Positions 41,101 to 50,079 of a DNA stretch of 64,000 nucleotides are shown one piece after another. Numbering within the stretch: position 1 is the first letter of the stretch; the number at the start of each line of letters is the position of its first letter. A program made the translations under genes and the position numbers. The notes under the pieces are model-generated. The model was not told the DNA's origin, did no database searches, and saw only the letters and a program-made list of their open reading frames with translations. The stretch comes from Microglena sp. YARC (lineage: Eukaryota; Chlorophyta; Chlorophyceae; Chlamydomonadales; Chlamydomonadaceae). The DNA lies in assembly GCA_022414725.1 (NCBI GenBank), contig CM039463.1:35141553-35205552 (forward strand), given 5' to 3'.

Positions 41101-42478
41101 TTGGCCCAACAGGCCGGTTGTGGCATTTCACTTTTCCGGTCGATCAGATTTTAATGTTCTGGTTTTCCTAGGAAATGGTTCAAAGCACACAAGAATCCTA
41201 AATTTTATATACCCCAACATGATAGGATTAGTTGGGACACATTCACCAGACAGACCACTCATTAATAGGGAACAGCATATCATGTCATTAAATGATATAA
41301 TATGATACCAGCAGTCGGACTAGGCTAAAGTTACCATTCTAATACAATATCATACAATGCAATTTGTACGATATCATGCTCGCATTTGATCAACATCATA
41401 CGATTTGCCTTTCCCTACTCATTAACAATAAACGGCAGCTGAACAGCCAACATTTTGCTGGCACTTAAAACACGAGCACTAGCGCATATATGATTGCATG
41501 ATGTAGTCTAGAAAGTGGTGCAGTAGCGTGTATACTTCCCATGTTTAATCTACCCACAGAGAGTGGGCAGCCTGAAGGCTGGTAGACCATGCAATCAAAC
41601 AAAACCAAACCTAGAACTAGAACTTCTAACCATTATTGCTAGCACTGGCACTATCATTCGCTCCCCACCCAGATAGGATGGGGTGGCATGTACTGGGAGG
41701 CCAGCCAAAGACAGGGCTGTGCACAATTATGTAACTCACCGTCTTAGAGTTTCTGCCAATGGCATTGGCCTTCCACGCAGAGTTGATGCCTGATGGATCT
41801 GTCTGATACAGCTGAGGCACTCCAGCTGGGTCAAAGCCAACAATGAGAGTGGAGATTCCAAAAGGACGGCGACCTCCACTCTGTGTGTACTTCTGCTGGA
41901 TCCCAGCTATGTACTTAGTGACATGGTCTACAGTAACCTTTTCATCCAAGGTCAGTCTATAGCTCTGGGCCTCAATGCGTGCCTTGTCGATGAGCACTCG
42001 GGCATCGGCTGTTAGTCCAGCGAAAGCCAGGCAGACGTGATCATCGATCTTGACGATCTTGCGGATAGTGCGCGCATCCTGGAGCTTTGCTGTAGACTTC
42101 TTCTCCACACCTATGTCGTTGAAAGTTAAAAACAGATGCTAAATTGAAGGGCGTGTAGGGATCCAGAGCTAGAATGGCAGAATTGCAGAAGATCGTGGGC
42201 GAGAAAAAGCCTGGGCATGGGTGAGGGTGTAAGGTACGTACCAGTCTCGAAAAACAAGCGAGTTACGACTTACCCAGAACAATGGTGTCCGTCCCCTTCA
42301 CTCCGACAGCGAGAGTGCCTTTCCTAACAGCTTCTAACGCATACTCGACCTGGAACCTGACAAAGCAAAACGTTGCGGGGGTCAAAGAGATGAACTAGGC
42401 GCATTAAAATCAACGCAGCACTTACAAGTGCCCATCTGGGGAGAAAACAGTGATAGCGCGGTCGTATCGGGCGCTCAT
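37895..42478 (-). CDS. PSMA7: PSMA7, 20S proteasome subunit alpha-4, four exons, 247 residues
   Basis: It forms part of the outer alpha ring of the 20S proteasome, which gates substrate entry in cytosol and nucleus; alpha subunits are not themselves catalytic. Joining 42478-42426, 42356-42274, 42110-41740 and 38131-37895 gives one uninterrupted frame of 247 residues (family about 248). It starts [20 protein letters not shown], the alpha-type N-terminal signature, followed by [53 protein letters not shown] and, across intron 3, [15 protein letters not shown]. The C-terminus, [18 protein letters not shown], resembles plant and algal alpha-4. All donors are GT and acceptors AG. Introns are 69, 163 and 3608 bp. 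The first ATG is the only start upstream of the signature. The gene looks intact. Confidence 0.96.
38132..39170 (-). repeat. About nine degenerate copies of the PSMA7 exon-4 edge in intron 3, about 115-bp period
   Basis: Copies of the acceptor plus first codons of exon 4 have putative junctions at 38241, 38359, 38477 and 38925, with weaker ones near 38590, 38690, 38805, 39045 and 39150. The copies at 38477 and 38925 keep AG|GTCCGAGAAT(T/C) almost exactly. Translated, the 38477 copy reads [14 protein letters not shown] and then a TAG stop. The intervening unit has GTCAGAGGGTTGAACAGTGA and GCACAGTGAGCAAGCAGTG. Confidence 0.9.
39280..39412 (-). mobile_element. SINE, 5'-truncated (body and tail only)
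   Basis: Matches 1114-1245 of the full copy (ATAACGCCTGGT..GGGCGTGGTATTA, CATGGCGGTTGACAGCGACC). The tRNA-like head is absent. It lies in PSMA7 intron 3. Confidence 0.88.
39522..39717. mobile_element. hAT-like MITE, copy 4 (196 bp)
   Basis: CAGGGTACTACC at the left and AATGTAGTACCCTG at the right. GCGCAGTTTTTT and AAAGCGC blocks lie inside. Flanking 8-mers AATCACAG and GATCATAC agree at five positions. It lies in PSMA7 intron 3. Confidence 0.85.
39745..39935. repeat. Minisatellite, 16-bp unit, about 11 copies
   Basis: The unit is GATATTTACCCCTGAG with variants (TTCGCCC, ATTGACC, AAAATCAGCCACGAG). Confidence 0.85.
39936..40185. other. Intron 3 spacer
   Basis: Unique sequence. GTCACCTCTGCAGCACCCTCTTC at about 40155 also precedes the other SINE copy (39253), so a segment longer than the SINE itself is shared. 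Confidence 0.5.
40186..40315 (-). mobile_element. SINE, 5'-truncated, second intron-3 copy
   Basis: About the same extent as 39280-39412 (GATAACGCCTGGTGGGGCGT to GCGAACACTTAAGCGCCCC). Because both share upstream flank CCTGTCACCTCTGCAGCACC, one may derive from the other by segmental duplication. Confidence 0.88.
40330..40800. repeat. Degenerate tandem repeat, about 40-bp unit
   Basis: GTGTGGTATGCTCATAGCGTGCCATGAAAGATAATT-like units recur about eleven times with alternating forms (TACAATCA..GTCA..ACATGAAGG and TATGCTCATA..). Confidence 0.75.
40801..41739 (-). other. PSMA7 intron 3, donor-proximal part
   Basis: A 40-base segment (TTGCAAGCTTGTTGTGTAATTGCATTGGCCCAACA) is present twice (41037, 41074). 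A dispersed repeat lies at 41513-41590. No exon is needed here because the flanking exons join in frame. Confidence 0.6.
41740..42110 (-). CDS. PSMA7: PSMA7 exon 3 (core)
   Basis: The acceptor is ACATAG|GTGTGGAG and the donor is ACG|GTGAGT. 371 nt, completing a split glycine codon and then [10 protein letters not shown] to GRNSKT at a codon boundary. Confidence 0.96.
42274..42356 (-). CDS. PSMA7: PSMA7 exon 2
   Basis: The acceptor is TGTCAG|GTTCCAG and the donor is CTGG|GTAAGT. 83 nt reading [13 protein letters not shown] to TDTIVLG. Confidence 0.95.
42426..42478 (-). CDS. PSMA7: PSMA7 exon 1 with start codon
   Basis: The ATG at 42478-42476 sits in GGAAGGATGAG. 53 nt code [17 protein letters not shown] plus two bases of Leu; donor CACTT|GTAAG. 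Confidence 0.94.
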
Positions 42479-42749
42479 CCTTCCAGATCTAAAATGCGAA
42501 TACGACAAGTAGAAATCGGTACGCCCTCTCTGTCTCTTTAACTACACAGTGGGACTAAATTGTGGCGGTGCAGAAGCTTGCCGTTGCTTGAAACAAAACA
42601 AACTCGCACTCGGGAGAAACTGAACCACCTATGGCCGACATTATAGGGGTTTGGTGAAGGGAGTAAGCGACACGGGTTGAATTTGTGAGGGGAGGGGCAG
42701 AGAGGGGAGTAAGCGACACGGTGACAGAAGCCTGCCAGTGTGACAGTCC

Positions 42750-42760
<11 letters not shown>
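42479..42760 (-). promoter_or_regulatory. PSMA7 5' flank / promoter region
   Basis: The 280 bases upstream of the start codon end in a (CT)n tract. A direct duplicate GGAGTAAGCGACACGG occurs at 42659 and 42706. No TATA box is evident. The assignment as promoter rests on position alone. Confidence 0.4.
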
Positions 42761-42814
<54 letters not shown>

Positions 42815-42826
42815 CCCCCCCCCCCT
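42755..42826 (+). repeat. (CT)n microsatellite followed by poly-C
   Basis: About 57 bases of CT, then about 14 C. On the PSMA7 sense strand it reads (GA)n, about 280 bp upstream of the start codon. Confidence 0.93.
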
Positions 42827-43408
42827 CTCGAGAGCTAAGTTGTGGTCTAGGCCGTCCAGCTGAACGGTCGACATAAAGACTTGAAGACAACAATACGAAT
42901 CTGTGATAGAGGTAGTAGTCAGGTAGTAGTTATACAAGGTCCAGGGGTAGAACAAGTAGGCTAAAGGGACTTGCCAAGCCATGAAAGGAGGGGCTGATGA
43001 AATGAACTCCAAACAATCGTTAACCGTGTAAAAAACAATTCAATGATTAATACTAGTCAACCCTATGATTAACGTACTGTTACAATCCTAGAGTCAACGG
43101 CTTGCGCACGGAGACCCACCCTTCGAGGCGGAAATCCTCCTTGCAAAAAAAATCATATAATTCGGATATAGTCTGGCAGTTCTTGTGCAATCCACTTCAC
43201 AGATGAAGAACAGCGAGTAAAATGATCAGTTTCTCCCTCTCCCTCTCCCTATATGTAAAAACAAAACTCTTCCTCACCCTTAATCGCCAGTCTGTCATTA
43301 TGTGTTCTGAGTTATCATTACAGAGACTGAGAGACCGCGAGGAGGCTGTACTAGAACTCTGGAAACCCTGATATGTCGCACTGTTGGTCATCTAGCAGAA
43401 CATGAGAG
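42827..43408. other. Intergenic; dispersed repeat D1 at 42937-43020
   Basis: D1 copy with AGGCTAAAGGGACTTGCCAA. The remainder is unique with no ORF of note. Confidence 0.5.
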
Positions 43409-43413
43409 GACGC

Positions 43414-43636
43414 TGTTATTGTCCGACATACGTCGGACACTGAGTCGGCATAATGCGTACCGGTGCCTGGTCCCTCAAGGTCCCGGGTTACCTGCCGCCA
43501 GGCCACAGGCTAGCTGTGGCCTACACGGGTCTGCAGGATCTTCCTGCAGACTCCCGTCTTCTATATAAGCGCACTCGTTGCGTTCTTTATCATCTTCTCT
43601 TCAGTCCTGTACAGTGTAATAACTCTACGACTGAAA
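43414..43636 (+). repeat. 5' LTR of the copia-type element
   Basis: Begins TGTTATTGTCCGACATACGT and ends CGACTGAAA. Contains CTATATAAGCGCAC (43561-43574), a likely TATA box. Three hairpins: GTCCGAC/GTCGGAC, GGCCACAG/CTGTGGCC and CTGCAGGA/TCCTGCAG. Confidence 0.93.
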
Positions 43637-43653
43637 GGTTATCGGCCCTGACC
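43637..43653 (+). other. Putative primer binding site
   Basis: GGTTATCGGCCCTGACC directly after the LTR resembles the initiator-Met-tRNA-type site (GGTATCAGAGCC) of copia elements, with mismatches. Confidence 0.45.
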
Positions 43654-43813
43654 GCTGCCCGAAGACGACGACGCTGCGCCTGCATCAAGGTGATAGTTTC
43701 CCCTCTGACTTGCTCGAAGGCTTAAGTACTGCTTTTGGCCCTGGATTGCCTACGATTATCGTGAGGAATCTACTCCTGCGCTGCCTCGCCTACGCCTTGC
43801 TACGCCTCGCCTA

Positions 43814-44596
43814 TGGCTTTTAGACTCTGCAGTCCACTCACACTGCACAAGTAACCCCTCCAACTTGCATGACATTCAGGATCTCCCCCAGCCTGTTAGC
43901 CTGCAATTGGCTGACCTTGGAGCACCACCCCTTATCTGCTATCAGAAAGGGAAAGCTTACATCAGAGGCCATGGAGGATCCCTGATCATCCTCAATGATG
44001 TTCTCCTTGCACCACCTAGGACAACAGCCAACATCATCAGCACAAATGCAGCACACAGGCTCTCCCCAGATCTCCAAGTCAACATGTCCAGAGCTGCTGC
44101 CACCCTCTCCATACCCACAACTGTGGGGACCAAGAAGCTCCTCACCTGCACCAAAAGGCATGGCCTCTACTTCGCTAGAACTCCTAAGATTCCGATCCCC
44201 ACCCCCCCTCTCCCAATCACCAGCCTCCCTCCACCCCCTCCCTTCCACTCCCAGAAAGTCCTCATGATAGTCACCCACTCCTCCCTCCCCCACAATGATG
44301 ATTTTGCCATCAACATGCCCACCCCCCCCTCCAGCACAACTGCCAGTGATGACAGCAGCTCTGAGGAACCACCAGACCTGGCCCAGGCACATGCTGATGA
44401 TGTATTGCCTGACCTACAACATGTCTGTCCACCATCTCTGCTCCAGTCAGACAATGGAGGGGAATTCACATCACAGCAGCCACACCAAGATGATCTCTAC
44501 TCCACCTCCTCACACACCTTCATGCCAGATCCTGCCCACTCATCCACCTATGTCAGCAGCTTCCCACTGTCCCCTTTGATGAGCTTTGCCACCTGA
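43814..44596 (+). pseudogene. Copia polyprotein fragment: protease, GAG-pre-integrase, integrase motif
   Basis: The frame reads WLLDSAVHSHCTSNPSNLHD, aligned with the copia aspartic protease WxLDSGAxxH start, but the catalytic D-S-G reads D-S-A. VSLQLAD, GHGGSLIILNDVLLAP and TANIISTNAA follow, typical of the protease end. Then KLLTCTKRHGLYF corresponds to the GAG-pre-integrase end. A proline-rich stretch leads to LQSDNGGEFTS (44441-44474), the integrase D-N-G-G-E-F box, with the intervening zinc and catalytic region missing. A stop follows at 44594. The element is degenerate and cannot encode a full enzyme set. Confidence 0.8.
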
Positions 44597-45230
44597 CAGA
44601 ACCAGACGCTAGGCTAGAGATGGACCTCATGCTAGACCAAGCCAGGACTGCCTATGAAGATGTCCACTGTCCAATAGATGGACAAGGCTCCTGCACCCAG
44701 TCTTTGAGGTTTGACCAGTGGATCCTTCTGCAACCTCTTGTTCACCTGATCAGCCCCTAACCCATGTCAACATGAACACACCCAAGTGCACTTCCTCAAC
44801 AACTCTGGACTACCCAGGACCAGGTTTGGCACAATGCTCACCACCCTCAACAATTCCCCTTCATCCTTTGAGACTTCAGCATCAGACCAAGACAACCTGT
44901 TCCACACCTCATCCGCCAGTTCACCACACAGTTCCCCACCCTGCTAGCAACTGAGCAGCTCAGATTCCCAGCAGACAGATGCACAGCAGCCCCTCATCAG
45001 TCTGTGGACCCATCCTTAAGCACATCAGCAGACTGCAGCACATGGTCTACTCCTACCCCACAGTCTCCACTGACAGGCCCACCCTTCAATGGGGTATCTG
45101 CCTGAAAGCAGCTCTGGTCCAGGCACATGCAAGAGTCCTGATTACCTGGCCCAAAATGCTCATGGATCCCATCAGTTGTGTGTACCCTGGGGGCAGAGTA
45201 ATCTGTGTCAACAACTTGAGCATGCACTGG
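44597..45230 (+). pseudogene. Degenerate internal copia sequence
   Basis: Pro/Ser/Thr-rich open stretches in shifting frames. WKAL-type RT motifs are not found. It probably derives from the variable region between integrase and RT. Confidence 0.4.
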
Positions 45231-45735
45231 AACCCACTAGACTTCTGGCTCATCAACATGCTTTTACAGATATTTATAGGCATGTCCATGAGGATACCAA
45301 CTTAACCGTATGGAATGTGGAATTCTGCGATTCCACATTCAGAACCTTTATGAATGGAAATGGCACTAAGTCTTTTTGGAGCAACCTAGCCGACTATCTT
45401 TCTACTTGTAGAAGAGCAAGACAGGAAGCCCTGGACTGCTTAGTGGCACCGTAATTTATCATCCCTTTTTTTCTTCTTCTTGTGACTTCTCATTTGTTAG
45501 CTTCTTACCTCCGCCACTGTAAGTGGTTGAGATCTGGGTCCGGCTCTAAGGGGTTTAATACCTACGCCACCAAAACGGTGGTTGGGAGTTTGGTTTGTTT
45601 GTCCTCGACACACCCCTGATGTAATGGGGTTTTTTGCTTTGTGGGTGCTTTTTCTTTTTGTTTAAAGCACAGAGTCTCATACACCCTCGCGGTGTCAAGT
45701 AGACTTTAACATGTAATGTAATGTAATGTAATGCT
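45230..45735 (+). mobile_element. Probable nested non-LTR retrotransposon 3' end
   Basis: An open stretch ends FWSNLADYLSTCRRARQEAL with DCLVAP-stop at 45452. A U/G-rich 3' untranslated segment follows, closing with (TAATG)4 at 45713-45733. Short tandem tails of this kind are typical of non-LTR elements. The 5' limit is uncertain and the family is unidentified. Confidence 0.5.
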
Positions 45736-46079
45736 GGACATCCCCAGGATGTCTAAAAGATCCTTTCCCACTCTCTTGGCCAAGATCCACAAGCAACTGA
45801 AGCTAGATGGATACCTAGTACTGTACCTAGATTTCTTGCAACTAATTGTTTTAGCCATGAACACTCTAGGATTACATTTTACTATCTTCACATGTACTGC
45901 CAGATGTACTGATTTCTGGTAACCGTCTAGATTACCTCATGCCTACTGCAAAATGCCTGCAACACTCTAATTCAGCATCCTGCCAAATGATGGGGGGACT
46001 AGTACAGACATCCTGCATCAACTTAGTCTCCCATCTTGAATCATGCCACCGTCTCGTAAACAAAGCAAGCTTGCATCCC

Positions 46080-46310
46080 TGCAGTTTCCTTCTAGCTTCC
46101 CAGCAGCTTATCTGCAACCTAGCCTGCAGCCTATCTACAGTTTCCCTCCAGCCTCTTAGTAGCTTCCCTGCAACCTAGCCTGCAGCCTACCTGCAGCCTC
46201 TTAGCAGCTTCCCTGCAACCTACCTGCAGTTCCCTTCCAGCTTCCTAGCAGCTTCCCTGCAACCTAGCCTGCAGCCCCCTTTGCAGTTTCCCCTCTTTCC
46301 CCTACAGACT
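46080..46310 (+). repeat. CTGCAGCCT-type minisatellite in the copia 3' region
   Basis: GCAACCTAGCCTGCAGCC(T/C) and CTTCCCTGCAACCTA(C/G)C with TAGCAGCTTCC repeat about seven times, unit about 25-50 bp. Confidence 0.7.
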
Positions 46311-46582
46311 TCCAATTCTGTAGCTAAGACTGATCCCTATAGCTCCTTTGCAGATCCATCTAGGCCAGCTACTCCTGTAGCCTGACATGACTTCGAAGAC
46401 CTCTCCTAAATGTGCCATACCCCTTTGAATCCTGTTTTGAATAATATATTATTAACAGTCCTTCACATCAGCACTTAGCAGTCTTTCCAAGTTTTACCAG
46501 CCTTTACATTATCATTATTTTCTTATGCCCCTCAGTTAATTCCAGGAATTCTTGAGCTCAAGAATACCTTGAATTGGGGGGA

Positions 46583-46805
46583 TGTTATTGTCCGACATAC
46601 GTCGGACAATGAGTCGGCATAATGCGTACCGGTGCCTGGTCCCTCCAGGTCCCGAGTTACCTGCCGCCAGGCCACAGGCTAGCTGTGGCCTACACGGGTC
46701 TGCAGGATCTTCCTGCAGACTCCCGTCTTCTATATAAGCGCACTCGTTGCGTTCTTTATCATCTTCTCTTCAGTCCTCTACAGTGTAATAACTCTACGAT
46801 TGAAA
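46583..46805 (+). repeat. 3' LTR of the copia-type element
   Basis: Identical in length to the 5' LTR. Differences are confined to about five substitutions. Ends CGATTGAAA before the target duplicate GACGC. Confidence 0.93.
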
Positions 46806-46810
46806 GACGC

Positions 46811-47690
46811 ACGCGTCATCTCATGGCAAGTATAATTGTCACGTTTGGGGAAGACCCTTCAGCCTATTTGGCCTACCCCTGGACTGTAACAACAACAATA
46901 ATTGTCTTATCATCTGAGTTTTGACCTGGTTATGAAACTGACTGCACTCGCGATTGCACATTTGATATTTCTGGAAAACAGCACGACATACCCGATTGGG
47001 CAATACCGGCTATTTTACTGCCCAATAGGGCAATGCCGGCCTCGCCGGACTCACAGCTATCAGGGATTGTGCTCCCTGCTTGCTCCACTGTGTAACACAC
47101 CATTCCAGTCAACCTGAATCTGTATCGCTTCCAGTCACTCTGTATTTCTGTACCTAGGAATGTGGTGTAGCAGTGTAAAGGTGCTCGTGTATATGCTCAC
47201 CGGTGTATATTTGCATGCATACGGTGTACTTAACCTAGTCATGTCTATATACTGTCTGCAGCCGTGTGAAAACATTATGTAATCGAGAGTGCGGTGTAGT
47301 ATTGTTTATGCTACCCATGTTTACTCCGTCCGCAGATGGTGAGCAGCCTGAAGTGAATATACCAGTACGGTAAGCATCGTAATCAGATCAACACAATATG
47401 GGTGCAATACGCTGCATTAGTGTATCACCCCATGTTTACTTCGCCCGCAGATGTTGAGCAGAGGCTGATAGATCAAGTTGGGCAAGTCAGTCAGAGATAC
47501 AACCACGCAAGGATTTACAATCGTTATCTGGTCCAGATGACGACAGTAAACTATTTCTTGGAGGTATCGCTGACAATCACGTTATTTCCATCAGGGCGTT
47601 TGTAACCAACTGCTTGTTTGTATCGCTGACGAAGTCCCTTAACTCCTTAAGCTCAAGTATGCCTCAGACGCATGGGCCCAGTGGCTCATA
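46811..47690. other. Intergenic region with dispersed repeats and one exon-like stretch
   Basis: D1 fragment at 46848-46885 and the GTTTACTCCGTCCGCAGATG repeat at 47315-47335. A stretch at 47451-47563 follows CCCGCAG and ends at GAG|GTATCG. It is open for 37 codons (VEQRLIDQVGQVSQ...TTVNYFLE). I do not recognise it, and it overlaps a dispersed repeat, so an exon call is weak. Confidence 0.35.
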
Positions 47691-47819
47691 CTATGGAACA
47701 TTATCATAGCGGGATGGGCATTAGCCACCACATGCATCTACCTGACCCCGCCAGACTGCCCCCTCCCTACCCTAAACAGAGCTACTAGACGTAGACAGGG
47801 GAGCGACAGCAAGGCTCTT

Positions 47820-48616
47820 GTCTATAAGTCACGGAGACGGTCGTGTAAGAATCTTCTGTAATGTTAATGTCATGTCATGTAAAAAACCCCGCCCTGGCCC
47901 CCCATATACCCACCCCGCCCAGCTCCCTCCAACCAATCAGGCACGCACAGAGACGTACCCTACGGGCATCATGCGTGGAAGCACCAAGGAGCATGTATTG
48001 GAGCGCCTCCACCCTCATATGGCCTGCATACTCCACACCAAGACGGATGGGAGGCCATGCAGCCACAATTAAACATTCACATGGTGAGTGGTATATGATC
48101 GACTCCGTCAACAGCCAACCCATCTGCCTGAACACCCCCAGCAAATGGGCCAGAATACATGGCCATGTCTACACCCTACAACCTGGGCAGCCCAATAAAG
48201 AATGGCTAGGCCACAATACTTGGGTACTAGGCCACACCCCCATAAACATTGCTGCTGCTGTTGCTGATGAGTATTACAATTCTCGCTGTGCCAGAAAACC
48301 AGATCACACTGCCATGGAGGAGGACCTGAACACCACCCCCACCCCCATACCAATGGCCATGGACACCTATCACGCACACCCCGCCACTCTCAGCCCTTCC
48401 CCACCTAGTCGCAATCACACAGCCCACAAAGCTCTTCACTCATCCCCAACTCTGCCCCACACAAACCCAAACGGCCACACAGACCAAAATTACGCCGTTC
48501 ATACCCCAAATAAGAGGACACCCCTAGACCCCCCCCCCCCCCCCCCCCCCCCTCAACCGAGACCACCCCCAACAAGGCGCAATGGAAGTAATCATTATGG
48601 TCCACAAAACATATAG
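47820..48616 (+). pseudogene. Retrotransposon N-terminal region, possible cysteine-protease-like domain
   Basis: Two frames joined by a shift near 48065 read STKEHVLERLHPHMACIL, then HSHGEWYMIDSVNSQPICLN. An H-x-x-W-Y-x-I-D-S box is reminiscent of the C-terminal catalytic region of deubiquitinase/Ulp-type proteases found in some non-LTR elements. That is inference from one motif. A Pro-rich tail and a C-homopolymer (48530-48552) follow. Confidence 0.4.
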
Positions 48617-49330
48617 CCCAGACATCGTCAAGCATGAGGTCCTCCCTCACTTAGCAGGCAGCCTAGCCCACGTCACCATCGGCAGCCAAGACACCCACAC
48701 AGTCCACGCTGTAGGCGTCTATATGCCAGGGGAAACCCTTCCAGGTCTAAGCCACGTACAATCACATCCAGAAAATCAAAACAGCAGCCCACACTCTGGG
48801 TCACACCACCCTAGTAGCCGGGGACTGGAACGCAGTCATCAACCCCCAAGAAAGACACCCCCTGGCCCCCACGCAGCACATGGACGCACACCATCAATCC
48901 CAGTGCATGCGGATGACCCTCCCACCCACCACCACCATCAGGGCCCACACCTACCACTGCTATGAGCATATGCAACTAGCTCACTCTAGTAGAACAGACG
49001 ATAGATATCTTCCTATACCCACCATTACCCCCCAACACCTACCATGACGAATCCACCACATCGGTAGGGGCCAACATGGATCACCTGCTCCTCACTCAGA
49101 AAATACCCACCACCTGGCTTCCCCTCCACCAATCCCCCAACACCCCAAGGTCCCCCATGACTTACCCTCCCCATCCTCAAGAAACACCTAACTGCAAGTA
49201 ATCATGTCATACACACTGAGCTCACCTCGCAATTCCACTCTGCCACCCACCCCATTACCCTGGCGTACAACAGGACCACAACCCTCCTTCACTCAGACCA
49301 CTCCCCCTCGAGCATCGCCAACACTAGAGA
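48583..49330 (+). pseudogene. Apurinic-type endonuclease domain of the retrotransposon
   Basis: KHEVLPHLAGSLAH, then VYMPGE, LVAGDWNAVINP (catalytic D and N in GDWN at 48820-48831), RTDDRYL and a final SDHSP. Frames shift at least three times. Confidence 0.7.
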
Positions 49331-50079
49331 TGCTCTCAACCTCAAGCAATTGGATATCACCGCCCTAGCTGATACCATAATGGAACAGATTTGCTTGGCC
49401 CACAATATCCTCCTGACAACCTGCCCTACCAGGCAATTATCTCTCTAGGACGGTAGTTGGGGAGTATAAGCGCCTTAGCACCATTGTTATACTCCTTAGG
49501 ACTGCTCGGAACTACCTAAGCAAATATAGCCCACTAGACCTGCACACATACAACACAAACCTTCCTTCTCATACAAGCAAACTACCCCAGTTCCCACCAA
49601 ACATCAATACACGAACCCATCGAGGCAGCCACCACCACCCATGACGAGGTCTTGATGGCCATAGGCCAGGCCCTCGCATCTGCCACCTCAACCCTGACCC
49701 GCATCCAAAGAACCCACGAGAAAGACTCCACCGCCAAGCGCCTTAAGACCTTCAGACCTTCACCGCCAAGCGCCTTAAGACCTTCAGAGCCAGACCAGCC
49801 AAACAACCTAGGTCAGTCCATAGGGCCATCTTTAGGAAATCAGCCCACCCCTCTACCCCTCAATCCCTTACCAACCACCACGGGACAGTTTGCACTGACA
49901 CAGCCCAACCTTCTCGGCTCCCACCTTGGGTGCATCCTAGCCCCCCCCATGGGGCCAACTCCACTGGAAGCTACCTCCCTCAAACCAGAGCTGTCCCACC
50001 GGGCCCATGGACCAACGCCGACCTGGACCCCTTCACTCTAGAGACACCAGCCAGAGGCCTTCACCTACCTCATGGAGCC

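Larger units (their letters stand above)
43409..46810 (+). mobile_element. Copia-type LTR retrotransposon, internally deleted, with 5-bp TSD GACGC
   Basis: Two 223-bp LTRs (43414-43636 and 46583-46805) are flanked by GACGC at 43409-43413 and 46806-46810. The internal region is only 2.95 kb, against about 4-5 kb for complete copia elements. The order protease then integrase motif supports Ty1/copia. The gag region, most of integrase and RT are not recognisable. A purine tract (GGGGGGA) precedes the 3' LTR. The LTRs differ at about five positions, so the insertion is fairly young while the coding part is already broken or was non-autonomous on arrival. Confidence 0.9.

Noticed and set aside
43838..44469. 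Minus-strand ORFs of 184 and 100 codons
   Set aside because: Antisense to the copia protease/integrase frame, with Gly-rich composition mirroring the Pro-rich sense strand.
47451..47563. Independent gene exon (VEQRLIDQVGQ...)
   Set aside because: It has plausible splice edges, but the acceptor lies within a dispersed repeat and no partner exon or family was recognised, so it is kept only as a note in the region entry.
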